A DNA stretch of 64,000 nt from Congregibacter variabilis. GTDB taxonomy: Bacteria; Pseudomonadota; Gammaproteobacteria; Pseudomonadales; Halieaceae. Both the position numbers and the translations under genes were made by a program. Every line of letters begins with the position of its first letter. Positions within the stretch are counted from its first letter, which is position 1. The stretch is taken from positions 310,001 through 374,000 of the forward strand of contig NZ_CP136864.1 of assembly GCF_045689235.1 (NCBI RefSeq), given 5' to 3'. The notes under the pieces were generated by a model, which searched no databases, was not told where the DNA came from, and saw nothing but the letters and a program-made list of their open reading frames with translations. This document shows positions 34,551 through 44,454 of the stretch, piece by piece.

Positions 34551-36242
34551 ATGTCGTCGCGAAAGCTCAAGAAGATTGAAAAGACTATGGATTCCGCCCT
34601 GAATTATGATGATTGGGCTGACGCTGCGAAGCTACATGACGAAACGAGCGGCGCGAAACGTTGGCGCGATGTGGACCAGAGTCGTCAGTACGATTACGCA
34701 CAGATTCGCCTGCGCCTGGACCGTTTGCGCAGCTTGCGGGTCCGCAATGACTATCAGGGACTGCTGTTTACGCTCAATGAAGGTATTCACGGGAATATGG
34801 GGGGTATGGGGCGCAGTTCTTTGTATCGCCGGGCCAAATTTGGGACCAAGCAACTGATAGAGCAATACATCGACGAGATTGATGATGCCCTGCGCTACCT
34901 CGCTGACCTGGACGTCAAGGAAATAGACATTCAGCAGAAGATGGATTTCTTCTACCGGGCGAACATATGTTTTGGTCGCTCGGCCCTCATGCTCAGCGGC
35001 GGTGGGGTGCTGGGCTTTTACCATCTGGGTGTGGTGAAGACGCTTCTGGAACAGAATTTACTGCCGCGGGTGATTTCTGGTGCCAGTGCCGGCTCTTTGG
35101 TGGCTGGAGTCGTGGGCACGCATACGGACAAAGAACTCAAGAGATTCTATGATCCGGCAAATGTGCACTTTGAGGCAGAGCGGGAAGCGACTGCGTTTTC
35201 GCGCATGTTTTTTGGCAGCAATACTCAGATTGATGTAGGGGACCTCGAACAGATTATCGCGCGGCTGGTGCCGGATCTGACGTTTCAGGAAGCCTACGAG
35301 AAGACTGGGCGGCAAATCAGCATTACCGTCGCCCCGGCAGAGCCGCACCAGCGTTCGCGACTACTGAATGCGATCACGTCACCCAACGTATTTGTGCGCT
35401 CGGCTGTTATGGCTTCCTGTGCCGTGCCCGGTGTTTTTCCACCGGTAACGCTCATGGCCAGAAATGTTCATGATGAGGCTCAACCCTATTTGCCTACGCG
35501 TCGCTGGGTAGACGGCAGTATTGCCGACGACCTGCCTGCCAAGCGTCTGTCCCGTCTGTACAGCACCAACCACTACATTGTGAGCATGGTGAACCCTATC
35601 GCCACACCGTTTCTCAACGGCGGTAAAGAGCGTAGCCAGCTAACTCGGGCTCTGGGATCCCTGGGCGTGGGGATGGGGCGAGAAATGCTCAACTTCTATC
35701 GTGGTGTCGCTCAGCGGCAAGGGGACACCTGGCCACGGTTTAACCTGTTGCTTAATGGTGTGCATGCACTTATGGACCAGGAGTACAGCGGGGATATAAA
35801 TATCGTGCCGAGTTTCCGCTGGTATAACCCGGGCAAGATCCTTGCGCATCTCTCTGAAAAGGAACTTATGGAACTCATGGAAGCCGGTGAGCGTTCGTCT
35901 TTTCCGGCGGTGGAGTCGATCCGCACCTGCACCAAAATATCCCGCACCATGGAGGAAATTTTGCACCGCTTTGAATACGGCGACTTGCGTCCCGAGGGTG
36001 ATAAGTATCAGCGGCCGAGAGCGTCCCGTCGCCGGCCCGCGCCTACGCGCTCCGATAGAGAGGCAATGCGTGAGACCGGGTCTCAGCGCCTTGAAAAAAC
36101 AGCATCTGCACCGACGACAAAGCCGGTGCGCAAGAAAGCCGTGAAGCGAGCGCCGAAAAAATCCCTTAAGGGGAGGGCGCACAGCGCGCCCTCAGCGGGT
36201 AAAACCTCAAAAAAGGATGAGCCGGTGAGTGACGCTGCGTGA
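34551..36242 (+). CDS. patatin-like phospholipase with DUF3336 domain
   Basis: A 563-residue serine lipase-like protein. Residues about 1-140 are the DUF3336 region; about 145-340 are the patatin fold with oxyanion loop SGGGVLG (about 148), nucleophile Ser179 in GASAG and partner Asp321 in DGS. The architecture matches the SDP1/TGL-type triacylglycerol lipases, which release fatty acids from stored lipid. The last 80 residues are Arg/Lys/Pro/Ala-rich and disordered (RRRPAPTRS, KKAVKRAPKKS), perhaps a membrane or nucleic-acid contact. ATG at 34551 has AGGAGA seven bases upstream; 13 further in-frame residues upstream are not family-like. Confidence 0.9.
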   Translation: MSSRKLKKIEKTMDSALNYDDWADAAKLHDETSGAKRWRDVDQSRQYDYAQIRLRLDRLRSLRVRNDYQGLLFTLNEGIHGNMGGMGRSSLYRRAKFGTKQLIEQYIDEIDDALRYLADLDVKEIDIQQKMDFFYRANICFGRSALMLSGGGVLGFYHLGVVKTLLEQNLLPRVISGASAGSLVAGVVGTHTDKELKRFYDPANVHFEAEREATAFSRMFFGSNTQIDVGDLEQIIARLVPDLTFQEAYEKTGRQISITVAPAEPHQRSRLLNAITSPNVFVRSAVMASCAVPGVFPPVTLMARNVHDEAQPYLPTRRWVDGSIADDLPAKRLSRLYSTNHYIVSMVNPIATPFLNGGKERSQLTRALGSLGVGMGREMLNFYRGVAQRQGDTWPRFNLLLNGVHALMDQEYSGDINIVPSFRWYNPGKILAHLSEKELMELMEAGERSSFPAVESIRTCTKISRTMEEILHRFEYGDLRPEGDKYQRPRASRRRPAPTRSDREAMRETGSQRLEKTASAPTTKPVRKKAVKRAPKKSLKGRAHSAPSAGKTSKKDEPVSDAA

Positions 36243-37265
36243 TTACCTGTCGATGTAGCTGACACCCATCTCAGCCAGGGGCTCTACTAAAGCGCCCTTG
36301 GCTGTGGCTTCTGCACTTGAGGCAGTGCCGATGAGAGAGCGTTTTTTGACGCCTTGCAAAATAGCTGCGAGACGGAAGAAACAAAACACCAGATAAAAAC
36401 TCCAATGCGCAATATCCGCACGACCAGTGCGCTGGCAGTAACTTGCAATGTATTCCTCATCGGAGGGGATACCCAATGCCGCTCGATCACAGCCTGCCAG
36501 GCCTCGTAGGCCGTCACCGGCAGGCATCTGCCATGCCATAACCTGATAGGACAGGTCCGCCAAAGGATGGCCAAGCGTAGATAGTTCCCAGTCAAGAATA
36601 CCGATGATGCGGGGCTCCGTGGGATGAAACATCAGATTGTCCAAGCGAAAATCACCGTGTACCAGGCTTACGGAACCATCGTCCTGGGGCATGTTGGCGG
36701 GAAGCCACTCAATCAAGCGTTCCATTGCCGGACTATGCTCTGTTTCTGATGCTCGATATTGCTTGGTCCAGCGGCTCACCTGACGTTCAAAATAATTGCC
36801 GGGCCTACCGAAATCTTCAAGCCCAACGGCCAGGGGATCAACGGAATGAAGTGCAGCAAGTACCCGGTTCATATCCTCATAAATTGCAGTGCGCTCTTTA
36901 TTTGAGGAGACCTCGGGCAACTCTGGATCCCAAAATACCCGACCGTCCAGATATTCCATGATGTAGAACATGGATCCGATAATGCTCTCGTCTTCGCACA
37001 GAAGGTATGTTTTTGCTACCGGTACATCGGTGTCCCAGAGCGCACTGAGGACGCGATATTCGCGATCTACTGCGTGCGCCGAGGCCAATAGCTCACCCGG
37101 TGGCTTTCTTCGCAGTACCCACTTTTGCGTGTCATCGCTCAGTAGAAATGTGGGATTGGACTGACCGCCGGCAAATTTCTCGGCGTGCAACTGGCCCGAG
37201 AAACCCGGCAGCTTGTCTTGCAGGTAGTTTTGTAGTGCTTCGATGTTGAGAGTTTGTGTGCTCAT
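36243..37265 (-). CDS. APH-fold phosphotransferase, ACAD10/11-type kinase
   Basis: A 340-residue aminoglycoside-phosphotransferase-fold protein of the group fused to acyl-CoA dehydrogenases in eukaryotic ACAD10/11. It has an N-terminal lobe with FAGGQSNPTFLL and WVLRRKPPGELL (lysine/arginine ATP contacts), the catalytic loop VHGDFRLDNLMFHP and the metal aspartate in GILDWELSTLGHPLADL. In ACAD10/11 the kinase domain phosphorylates 4-hydroxyacyl-CoAs during their breakdown; a similar role here is an inference supported by the acyl-CoA genes around it. It abuts the patatin gene tail-to-tail with no gap and is divergent from an acyl-CoA ligase. Confidence 0.9.
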   Translation of the reverse strand: MSTQTLNIEALQNYLQDKLPGFSGQLHAEKFAGGQSNPTFLLSDDTQKWVLRRKPPGELLASAHAVDREYRVLSALWDTDVPVAKTYLLCEDESIIGSMFYIMEYLDGRVFWDPELPEVSSNKERTAIYEDMNRVLAALHSVDPLAVGLEDFGRPGNYFERQVSRWTKQYRASETEHSPAMERLIEWLPANMPQDDGSVSLVHGDFRLDNLMFHPTEPRIIGILDWELSTLGHPLADLSYQVMAWQMPAGDGLRGLAGCDRAALGIPSDEEYIASYCQRTGRADIAHWSFYLVFCFFRLAAILQGVKKRSLIGTASSAEATAKGALVEPLAEMGVSYIDR

Positions 37266-37473
37266 ATTCGGCTCTGACTATCGTGCGAGCGGGCGAGTTT
37301 GCAGCAGCTTGCCCTCGCTTGCAATTCATTGCCAACCGGTTAACGGGCGTCGTGTTAGCACTGAGTTGAGAAAAGTTGTCACTGCGCGGCGGGGAAGCTA
37401 TGCTCGCTGGCCGAACGAGGTGGCGTCAGAGTTTCTCCGTCATCAGAAAAATAAGATAAAACAGGAACCCAAT

Positions 37474-39174
37474 ATGTACGCAGAGTTAAAGAAGGCTTGG
37501 GGCGAATTCACGGCGCCGGGTCAAATGTTTGAAGTCCATCGAGTGCCTGTTAACGGCGTAGAGATCCTGAGTTACGTACATGCGCCGAATTCTCTGCGAG
37601 ACCTCTGGCTTGCGTCGGCCGGACATGGAGACAACGACTATCTCATTTATCAGGATGAGCGAATCAGCTATAGCGAAGCGCATCGGCGCGTTGCGTCCAT
37701 TGCCAATGCTTTGGCGGGCTTGGGGGTTAAGCCTGGTGATCGCGTAGCTATAGCCATGCGCAATTATCCCGAGTGGATGCTTGCTTACTGGGCGATTACC
37801 AGTATGGGTGCAGTGGTTGTAGGTATGAATGCCTGGTGGGTTCCCCACGAAATGGAGTACGCGCTGCAGGACTCAGAGCCCAGGGTATTGATCGCAGATG
37901 AGGAACGCCTTCAGAGATTTGACGAGATACGCGAAAAGTTTCCTGAGATCCGCGTAGTCGCGGTACGGCCCAAATCCGAAGTGCCCGCCTGGGCAGAGAG
38001 CTGGGACTCTCTTCTGGCAGCTGAACCCGAGCTGCCAGAGGTTCAGATCGACGCTGATGCGGATGCCTGTATTTTTTATACCTCAGGTACTACCGGGCGA
38101 CCAAAGGGCGCGCAGCTGACGCATCGGGGCTGTGTTAACAACGTGATGAATGTTGCCTTTATTAATTCCGTGCAGCCAAGAGCACTGGCCTATGCTGCCG
38201 GGCAGGAGCCTGCTGCCCCGGGGAGTGATACGCCGATTCGAGCATTGGTGGCGACGCCGCTTTTTCACGTTACCGCAAACAACTGTGTGGCTCATGTGGC
38301 GACGCTGGTGGGTGGCTGCCTGGTTCACATGTATAAATGGGACGCGGCGGAAGCTTTGCGGCTCATTGAGCAAGAAAAAGTTTCGGCCTTTAGCGCTGTT
38401 CCAATGATGACACGGGAGATCATCATGCATCCGGATTTCGCCACCCGGGATGTATCGTCTCTGAAGACTATTGGCGGCGGTGGCGCGGCTATGCAACCGG
38501 ACCTTGTGGGCAAAGTGCCACAAGCAATGCCCGGCACGCGTCCAAACACCGGTTACGGTATGACCGAAACCTGCGGAATCATTGCCGCCCTCGCGCTGGA
38601 GTTTTTCCTTGATCGACCCACCAGCGTCGGACCGGCGATGCCGACCTTGGAAGCCAAGTGTATCGACGCGAATGGCGCTGATTTACCACCCAATGAAATC
38701 GGTGAGCTGGTGGTACGCGGCGCACCGGTGGTCAAGGGTTACCTCAATCGGCCAGATGCCACTGCAGAGAGTATCGTCGATGGATGGTTGCGTACGGGCG
38801 ACATTGCTTACATCGATGATGACGGCTTTATTTATCTCGTTGACCGAGCCAAAGACATGGTTCTTCGCGGTGGCGAAAATGTGTACTGCGCAGAAGTCGA
38901 GAATGCGCTTTTCCACCATGATGCCGTGGCTGAGTGTGTTGCTTTTGCCGTGCCTGATGAGCGTCTGGGCGAGGAGGTCGGTGCCGCGGTTTACGTCGCG
39001 CCCGGAGAAACCCTTGATGCCGGGGCACTGCGTGAACACTGCAAGCAGTATGTTGCACCCTTCAAAGTCCCACGCTATCTGTGGCTGCTCTCAGAGCCGC
39101 TGCCGCGCAATGCAAACGGCAAGTTCGTAAAACGCGCGCTGCAGGACTCTCTGGCTCTTGCGGACGCTGTTTAG
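37474..39174 (+). CDS. AMP-forming long-chain-type acyl-CoA synthetase
   Basis: A 566-residue ANL-superfamily ligase. The P-loop is IFYTSGTTGRPKGAQLTH, followed by NTGYGMTETCG (A5), WLRTGDIAYIDDDGFIYLVDR (A7-A8), MVLRGGENVYCAEVE and the catalytic lysine in LPRNANGKFVKR. It resembles FadD-like class I ligases for medium or long fatty acids or aryl acids. The frame is open 77 codons upstream, but the ATG at 37474 has AGGA seven bases before it and begins at the expected place. It shares a 208-base divergent gap with the APH-fold kinase, suggesting joint control. Confidence 0.92.
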   Translation: MYAELKKAWGEFTAPGQMFEVHRVPVNGVEILSYVHAPNSLRDLWLASAGHGDNDYLIYQDERISYSEAHRRVASIANALAGLGVKPGDRVAIAMRNYPEWMLAYWAITSMGAVVVGMNAWWVPHEMEYALQDSEPRVLIADEERLQRFDEIREKFPEIRVVAVRPKSEVPAWAESWDSLLAAEPELPEVQIDADADACIFYTSGTTGRPKGAQLTHRGCVNNVMNVAFINSVQPRALAYAAGQEPAAPGSDTPIRALVATPLFHVTANNCVAHVATLVGGCLVHMYKWDAAEALRLIEQEKVSAFSAVPMMTREIIMHPDFATRDVSSLKTIGGGGAAMQPDLVGKVPQAMPGTRPNTGYGMTETCGIIAALALEFFLDRPTSVGPAMPTLEAKCIDANGADLPPNEIGELVVRGAPVVKGYLNRPDATAESIVDGWLRTGDIAYIDDDGFIYLVDRAKDMVLRGGENVYCAEVENALFHHDAVAECVAFAVPDERLGEEVGAAVYVAPGETLDAGALREHCKQYVAPFKVPRYLWLLSEPLPRNANGKFVKRALQDSLALADAV

Positions 39175-39177
39175 GCC

Positions 39178-42042
39178 TTAACTGTCGACGATCATTTGCA
39201 CGCCACTTTTAGCTAGATCGGTTCCAAAGCTAATGGAGACGCGTGCAGGATCGATTCCTCCGATAGTGACCAGTTCGCGTTTCGCTGCTGCCGCTCTCGA
39301 TGTCGCGAGGTCTTGTAGCGCTCCCGATGGCAGGGCTGTGTTGTCCACTAGAGCGCGCCACATCATCGTGGCATCTATGCTCTTGCTGACGGCATCTTCG
39401 TTGCTGCCGGTATCACCTTGTATGCCCAGAGCGTCGTAGCGCGCTTTGAGGGCTTCTAAAAACGCTCCGGTCTGCCCCTCAACCATCGCCTCATCAAAAC
39501 CTTGCTCTGAAAACTGTGTTCGTAGCCGGCTTTCTTTGAGTGCGCTCACGTCATTGACAGGGTCAGCGCCGCCGGCAATTTGCAGACTTAGCTGAGGCCG
39601 TTCAGCTAAGGCTTTGCCAAGCGCATCTATCGCTCGTCGAGCGTCCGCGTCCAGCGAACTGCTTCCCGCCTTGAAGGCGACGTTCTCAAGGTCATCATCG
39701 CTCCCTACCAGACCAGCGAGGAGGCTAAAGGGAGCGGTGACCGCCTTGACGATTATGTTGGTGATGGCTCTACCAATGATGGGTCCCAGGGAAAAGTCTG
39801 GTGAATCCACATCGCCACTTATCGGTACAGAGAGATCAATGACGCCATCGCTATCGGTCAGTAGGGCGATACCCAGTTTTAGTGGGGCATCGATGGCAAG
39901 TTCGCTCTCTACCGGCTCACCGAGCTCCATTTGGGATATAACGATACGGTTGTCCCCTTCGAGAGACTGACCGTCCAGGGCATAGCGAAGGTCTAAACTC
40001 AGCGTGCCACTGTCCAGGGTGTAACCCGCGTAGGTGCCGGCATAGGGAGACATGGTGGCAATATCCATGCCGCGGAAGGTGAAGCGCAGTTCACCGTCGC
40101 GCTGCTGCGCAAAGGGCTTGCCACTACCAAGAATGACAACGGGCGCATAGCCATCGACCGAGCCCTTGAATTCAAGATTCAGCGGTTTTTCAGATGCAGT
40201 ATCGACATCTTTGATATCGGCTTCGATACCGTCGATGAGCGTTTTAAAATGCAGTGGAAGCGATGCATCAGCAAAGTCCAGGCGGCCTTCTCGAAGCGCA
40301 ATATTGGCAAGCTGTACTCGCCAGGGAGTACTTTGCTCAGCGCTCTCTTGCGGTTCCGAGGGCGTAGGGTCGTCGGGAGTGCTTCTGACTATGCCGTTGA
40401 CGTTGATGGTGCCATCTTCGCGAATGTGCAGTGAGCCAGATGGACGCTGGAGGAGGATGCTGTCAACAATGAGTGCCTGGGCTTTTAGATCGACATCGAT
40501 CCCATCGAGCTGCAATGTTTGGAAGGTGAAAGCCTCTTCGCCGGTCGCATCGAGAACGGTGCTGTAGTCTTCTATCTTAATGCCGGCCCTAAGCTTGCTC
40601 GGAGAAAAATCTAGCAGTTGCACATTTGATTGCAGCGATAAGTCCCCGCGACCAAATTTGGCGTGCGCCTGCTCGCTCAGTACAGGATTAAGCCAGGGCA
40701 GTGGCCATTGCTGGAGATCAACGTTAGCCTCACCGTCGCCCCTGGCGATGTTGAAATCTCCGGTAATGCCCAGACGGGTGACGTCGTTAATGGCTAACTT
40801 AAGACTGAAGGGGCTATTGGCCTGTGCGGGCCATTTGATCTGTTTGGCCTGCACATTTATCGGTGAGACGCTCAGCACCTCAGGCGATAGATAAGCGGTT
40901 CTCCAGAGTAGCTCGCTCTCGCTGAGCGAGAAAGACTCTAAATTTATTTGCCAGGGCGCTTGGGCGTCTGCCGGAGTGTCAGGGGCGCTTTGTTGGGTGG
41001 TTGGGCTTTGCTCTTGGTCGTTTTGGGAAGCCGGATCGAGACCGAACATCGCCATCAGACTAGGCCGGCCTTCCTCGTCAAAACCGCTGACACGAAGTCC
41101 AGCTAAGTCAAGCGCTGTAACCGCGATGGCACTTTTACTTAGATCGACGTCAATGCCCGTGACCCCAAGTTCGGCCAGTTCCACCGATGTATTGGGTAGG
41201 GCGTCCGTATCATTGGGGCTGATACTTGCATCGTGAAAGCGAAGTTGGCTATCGCTTAAGGTGGCTTGCAGCTCGTCGTTCCAATCTACCTGGTAATTCA
41301 ATACGGCGCTGAACTTGGCGCCATTAACCACAAAGGGCAGCGTTTCGGCCTCATAGCGCCATAGCGGCGTGAGATCGATGTCTTCCAAGGTGATCTGGCC
41401 ATTGCTGTTTCCTGCATGGACCTCAAGTAGTCCGCGCCAGCGCAGGGTTCCACCGCCATCGCCTGTGACAACCAGATCTCCATTACTTTGGCGGTCCGGT
41501 ACTGTAGTGAGGTTTTCTGTCCGTACGCGAAAATCACTTTGTGCTGTGGTGTAAGGACCGGCTCGCGTTTCGTCTGTAAAACGCAGGGTGTGGGCTTCGA
41601 CCAACAACTTGTGAATGGTTAGCCCGATAGCTGCGGATGAGGCTTCGGTCTCAGGTTCCTGTGGAGGACTGCTTAGATCAGCAAAATGGAATACGCCGTC
41701 AGCACCACGCAGAACATGCACGTCCAATGCTTCAATAATGAAGGCGTCAAGAACAACCCCAGGATTCCAGAGGCTTTCCAGCGATAGGTTGATGCGCAGT
41801 GACTCAAAACCCAGAGGCTCATGACCACCGGATTCAACAATCGTCACATCTCGCGCTTCCAGCGTCAGTGTGAAGGGGTTGAACAGCAGCAGTTCGCTAC
41901 GCAGTTCCCGGTTCAGTGTTGAATCAACAATGCGAGGTGCCAGAATATTCAGGGCAGGCATGAGCACCAGCAAACACAGCAACAGGTAGCCCAGGTAAAA
42001 CCGTAGACTCCAGCGAATGACGGTGTTGAGGGCTAAGGGCAT
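39178..42042 (-). CDS. DUF748 / AsmA-like envelope protein
   Basis: A 954-residue protein with one N-terminal transmembrane helix (about 12-33: FYLGYLLLCLLVLMPALNIL) and a very long periplasmic region of repeated beta strands. The opening after the helix (LNRELRSELLLFNPFTLTLEARDVTI) is the DUF748 signature, a family related to AsmA/TamB-type bridge proteins proposed to move phospholipids between membranes. Near the C-terminus (about 810-880) is a segment like an OmpA-type or YceG-like alpha/beta domain (LDADARRAIDALGKALAER). A Gln/Ser/Pro-rich stretch interrupts the chain near 330-355. It is convergent with the ligase gene three bases away. Confidence 0.82.
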   Translation of the reverse strand: MPLALNTVIRWSLRFYLGYLLLCLLVLMPALNILAPRIVDSTLNRELRSELLLFNPFTLTLEARDVTIVESGGHEPLGFESLRINLSLESLWNPGVVLDAFIIEALDVHVLRGADGVFHFADLSSPPQEPETEASSAAIGLTIHKLLVEAHTLRFTDETRAGPYTTAQSDFRVRTENLTTVPDRQSNGDLVVTGDGGGTLRWRGLLEVHAGNSNGQITLEDIDLTPLWRYEAETLPFVVNGAKFSAVLNYQVDWNDELQATLSDSQLRFHDASISPNDTDALPNTSVELAELGVTGIDVDLSKSAIAVTALDLAGLRVSGFDEEGRPSLMAMFGLDPASQNDQEQSPTTQQSAPDTPADAQAPWQINLESFSLSESELLWRTAYLSPEVLSVSPINVQAKQIKWPAQANSPFSLKLAINDVTRLGITGDFNIARGDGEANVDLQQWPLPWLNPVLSEQAHAKFGRGDLSLQSNVQLLDFSPSKLRAGIKIEDYSTVLDATGEEAFTFQTLQLDGIDVDLKAQALIVDSILLQRPSGSLHIREDGTINVNGIVRSTPDDPTPSEPQESAEQSTPWRVQLANIALREGRLDFADASLPLHFKTLIDGIEADIKDVDTASEKPLNLEFKGSVDGYAPVVILGSGKPFAQQRDGELRFTFRGMDIATMSPYAGTYAGYTLDSGTLSLDLRYALDGQSLEGDNRIVISQMELGEPVESELAIDAPLKLGIALLTDSDGVIDLSVPISGDVDSPDFSLGPIIGRAITNIIVKAVTAPFSLLAGLVGSDDDLENVAFKAGSSSLDADARRAIDALGKALAERPQLSLQIAGGADPVNDVSALKESRLRTQFSEQGFDEAMVEGQTGAFLEALKARYDALGIQGDTGSNEDAVSKSIDATMMWRALVDNTALPSGALQDLATSRAAAAKRELVTIGGIDPARVSISFGTDLAKSGVQMIVDS

Positions 42043-42110
42043 AGACTGTTCAGTTCCTTGTGCTAGTTTTGGGGTTATACAGGTCCAGGGAGGACGCCGG
42101 CCAATACATG

Positions 42111-43172
42111 TTATAGCCCTTTTCGGTAAGAGTAGGGAGTAAGGCCGGTCCAGCCTTTAAAAGCTCTGATAAACGCACTGGCTTCCGAGAAACCCGCTCT
42201 ATGGGCCACTTCCTCGACGCTCAGAGACCGTTTGCCCAAAAAATGTAGCGCGGTATCGCGGCGAATGTCACTTTTTATCTGTTTGAAGGTATTGCCTTCA
42301 GCCGCGAGGCGCCGGCGCAAGGTCTGGGGATGTAAGTCCAGCGCAGCGGCGACGTCCGGGAGTTCGGGCATGAACAGCAGATTTTGGCGAAGCTGCGCCC
42401 TGACTTTGGCGGTCCAGCTAAAGTCGTAACTTGTTGTGAGCATTGTCAGGACCGGATGGCGTAGGTAGCGCCGCAGCGATTCCGGCGTCTGCATAACGGG
42501 TTTTTCCAGCAAAGAGGCGCCAAAAATAAGGCTGGTGTCGTTTTGCTCAAAGCTCACTGGGTTGCCTACAAACATCAATCGATAGTCGATTGCCCGGGTA
42601 CTCGGCGAGTGCTCAAAGTGCACTTCGCGTAGTGGCAGTTCCTCTTGCACCAGCCAACAGGCAAACCGGTGGGTGTTCAGTAAACATAGCTCCGAAAAGT
42701 ACGCGCCGTGAGCGCTCGCGGAGGGGGCCAGTTCCACCCGGGCCTCATCGCCTTCGATAGCCAGCTTCAGGGGTATTCCATTGGCCATCAGCTCAAAAAA
42801 CCGACAGTGTCTATTGAGCGCTTGGCCCAGCGTCTGCGAGGTGATCACGGCGTGACACATCATGTCCCAGGTGCCCAGGGGTATGGCGCGTTCGGCGTAA
42901 CCGAGACTTTCGTCGCCCAACGCCTGCATCGCACTGGTTTGCAGGTCGGCGAGCTGCTGGACGCTAATTCTCGCCTGTGGTTCGAGCACTAGTCGCGGGG
43001 GTATTCGCTGACGCCGCAGCAGGGCCTGAGTATCAATGCCTGCGTCCAGACAGTGTTTCAGAATCGCTTGCACGAAGTGCACCGACACAGAGACTTTGTT
43101 GTTTGCGCCGCTCACAGCTGTATCCACTGTGCGGTCGTTGACTGTACGAAACGCCCTGTCATTTGGGGTCAA
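42111..43172 (-). CDS. AraC-family transcriptional regulator (OruR/ArgR-like N-domain)
   Basis: A 353-residue regulator. Residues about 28-220 are the arabinose-binding-like N-terminal domain (PF12625 type: LKHCLDAGIDTQALLRRQRIP, then GYAERAIPLGTWDMMCHAVITS), and about 255-350 are the AraC helix-turn-helix pair (DVAAALDLHPQTLRRRLAAEGN and VEEVAHRAGFSEASAFIRAFK). Divergent by 89 bases from the five-gene acyl-CoA operon, so it is very likely the operon's activator, responding to the substrate or its CoA ester. In-frame Val/Met codons downstream leave the start uncertain within about 30 residues. Confidence 0.9.
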   Translation of the reverse strand: MTPNDRAFRTVNDRTVDTAVSGANNKVSVSVHFVQAILKHCLDAGIDTQALLRRQRIPPRLVLEPQARISVQQLADLQTSAMQALGDESLGYAERAIPLGTWDMMCHAVITSQTLGQALNRHCRFFELMANGIPLKLAIEGDEARVELAPSASAHGAYFSELCLLNTHRFACWLVQEELPLREVHFEHSPSTRAIDYRLMFVGNPVSFEQNDTSLIFGASLLEKPVMQTPESLRRYLRHPVLTMLTTSYDFSWTAKVRAQLRQNLLFMPELPDVAAALDLHPQTLRRRLAAEGNTFKQIKSDIRRDTALHFLGKRSLSVEEVAHRAGFSEASAFIRAFKGWTGLTPYSYRKGL

Positions 43173-43261
43173 TTTCTCTGTTAATGGCAGTCATTGTTGC
43201 CTTTTGAAGCGAAAACCATACTGCGCCGCTGGATCTATTAGTTGATGGAAAGGAGAGTCTA

Positions 43262-44437
43262 ATGCTGCCCCGCGCGTTTACCGAAGAGCAGGTCATGTTT
43301 CGCGATGCTTATCGCAAGTTCCTCAGTACCGAGATTGTGCCACATATGGAATCTTGGCGAGATGCGGGGATCGTTGATCGCGAGGCTTTCCGTAAGGCTG
43401 GCGAGCGAGGGTTCCTCATGGTCTGGCCTGACGAAAAGTACGGCGGTATGGGTGATCCAGACTTTCGCTTTGAGCAGGTGATTATCGAGGAAACGGCCTA
43501 CGCGCGCGTGGGCGACTGGTACAGCACTTTGCACAGTCGGTTGGTAGGGCCTTATTTCACGCGGTTTGGTAGCGAAGAACAGTGCCAGCGTTTTCTGCCA
43601 GGTTGCGCCAGCGGCGATATCATATTGGCTATTGCTATGACCGAACCCGATGCGGGCAGTGATCTTGCCGGCATGCGAAGCACTGCCGTAGAGGATGGTG
43701 ACCACTGGGTCCTCAATGGATCAAAGACTTATATTTCCAACGGTATCAACGCCGACGTCGTCATCGTAGCGGCCAAGACTGACCCTGATAACAACCCCCA
43801 TGCCATGACACTGTTTGTTGTGGAGCGCGGTATGCCTGGATTTGAACGAGGTCGTAATCTCGAGAAGATGGGTATGAAAGCGCAGGATACCGCGGAGCTG
43901 TTTTTTAACGACGTCCGAGTGCCCAAGGCGAATGTTCTTGGCGAGCCGCATAAAGGCTTTATTTACCTCATGGAAGGGCTTGCAGAAGAGCGTTTGATAG
44001 GTGCCTGTGGTTATCTGGCGGCGGCACAGCTGTCCTGGGATTTAACCTGTGCCTATGTCAAGGAGCGTAAAGCTTTTGGAAAGCCACTGGCAGCATTTCA
44101 GAATACGCAATTCAAGCTTGCAGAGTTGCGTACGGACCTTGATATCGCCCAGAACTATGTGGACCAGTGTGTTGCAGCGTTTAACGCAGGCGAACTCACC
44201 GCGGTTGACGCAGCAAAAGCCAAGCTGGTTACCAGCGAGCTGCAGGTCAAGGTTGCTGATATTGGTGTGCAGTTGCATGGCGGTGCGGGTTACATGGATG
44301 AGTACCCCATTAGTCGACAGTTTACCGACGCAAAGATTGCGACTGTTTACGCGGGTAGTTCCGAGGTAATGAAGATTATTGTGAGTCGTGATTGCCTGGG
44401 TGACAGTTACCAGCCTTTTAACACTCGCAACTTTTGA
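43262..44437 (+). CDS. acyl-CoA dehydrogenase
   Basis: A 391-residue FAD-dependent enzyme introducing the alpha-beta double bond into an acyl-CoA. Family motifs are AIAMTEPDAGSDLAGMRSTA (flavin contact), WVLNGSKTYISNG, NLEKMGMKAQDTAELFFNDVRVP and QLHGGAGYMDEYPISRQFTDAKIATVYAGSSEVMK. It is the first gene of the operon divergent from the AraC regulator; ribosome-binding sequence GGAAAGGAG just before the ATG. Chain-length preference is not predictable; the last segment resembles long-chain or mycobacterial FadE types. Confidence 0.93.
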   Translation: MLPRAFTEEQVMFRDAYRKFLSTEIVPHMESWRDAGIVDREAFRKAGERGFLMVWPDEKYGGMGDPDFRFEQVIIEETAYARVGDWYSTLHSRLVGPYFTRFGSEEQCQRFLPGCASGDIILAIAMTEPDAGSDLAGMRSTAVEDGDHWVLNGSKTYISNGINADVVIVAAKTDPDNNPHAMTLFVVERGMPGFERGRNLEKMGMKAQDTAELFFNDVRVPKANVLGEPHKGFIYLMEGLAEERLIGACGYLAAAQLSWDLTCAYVKERKAFGKPLAAFQNTQFKLAELRTDLDIAQNYVDQCVAAFNAGELTAVDAAKAKLVTSELQVKVADIGVQLHGGAGYMDEYPISRQFTDAKIATVYAGSSEVMKIIVSRDCLGDSYQPFNTRNF

Positions 44438-44454
44438 GTCAGGAGACAGCGTCA

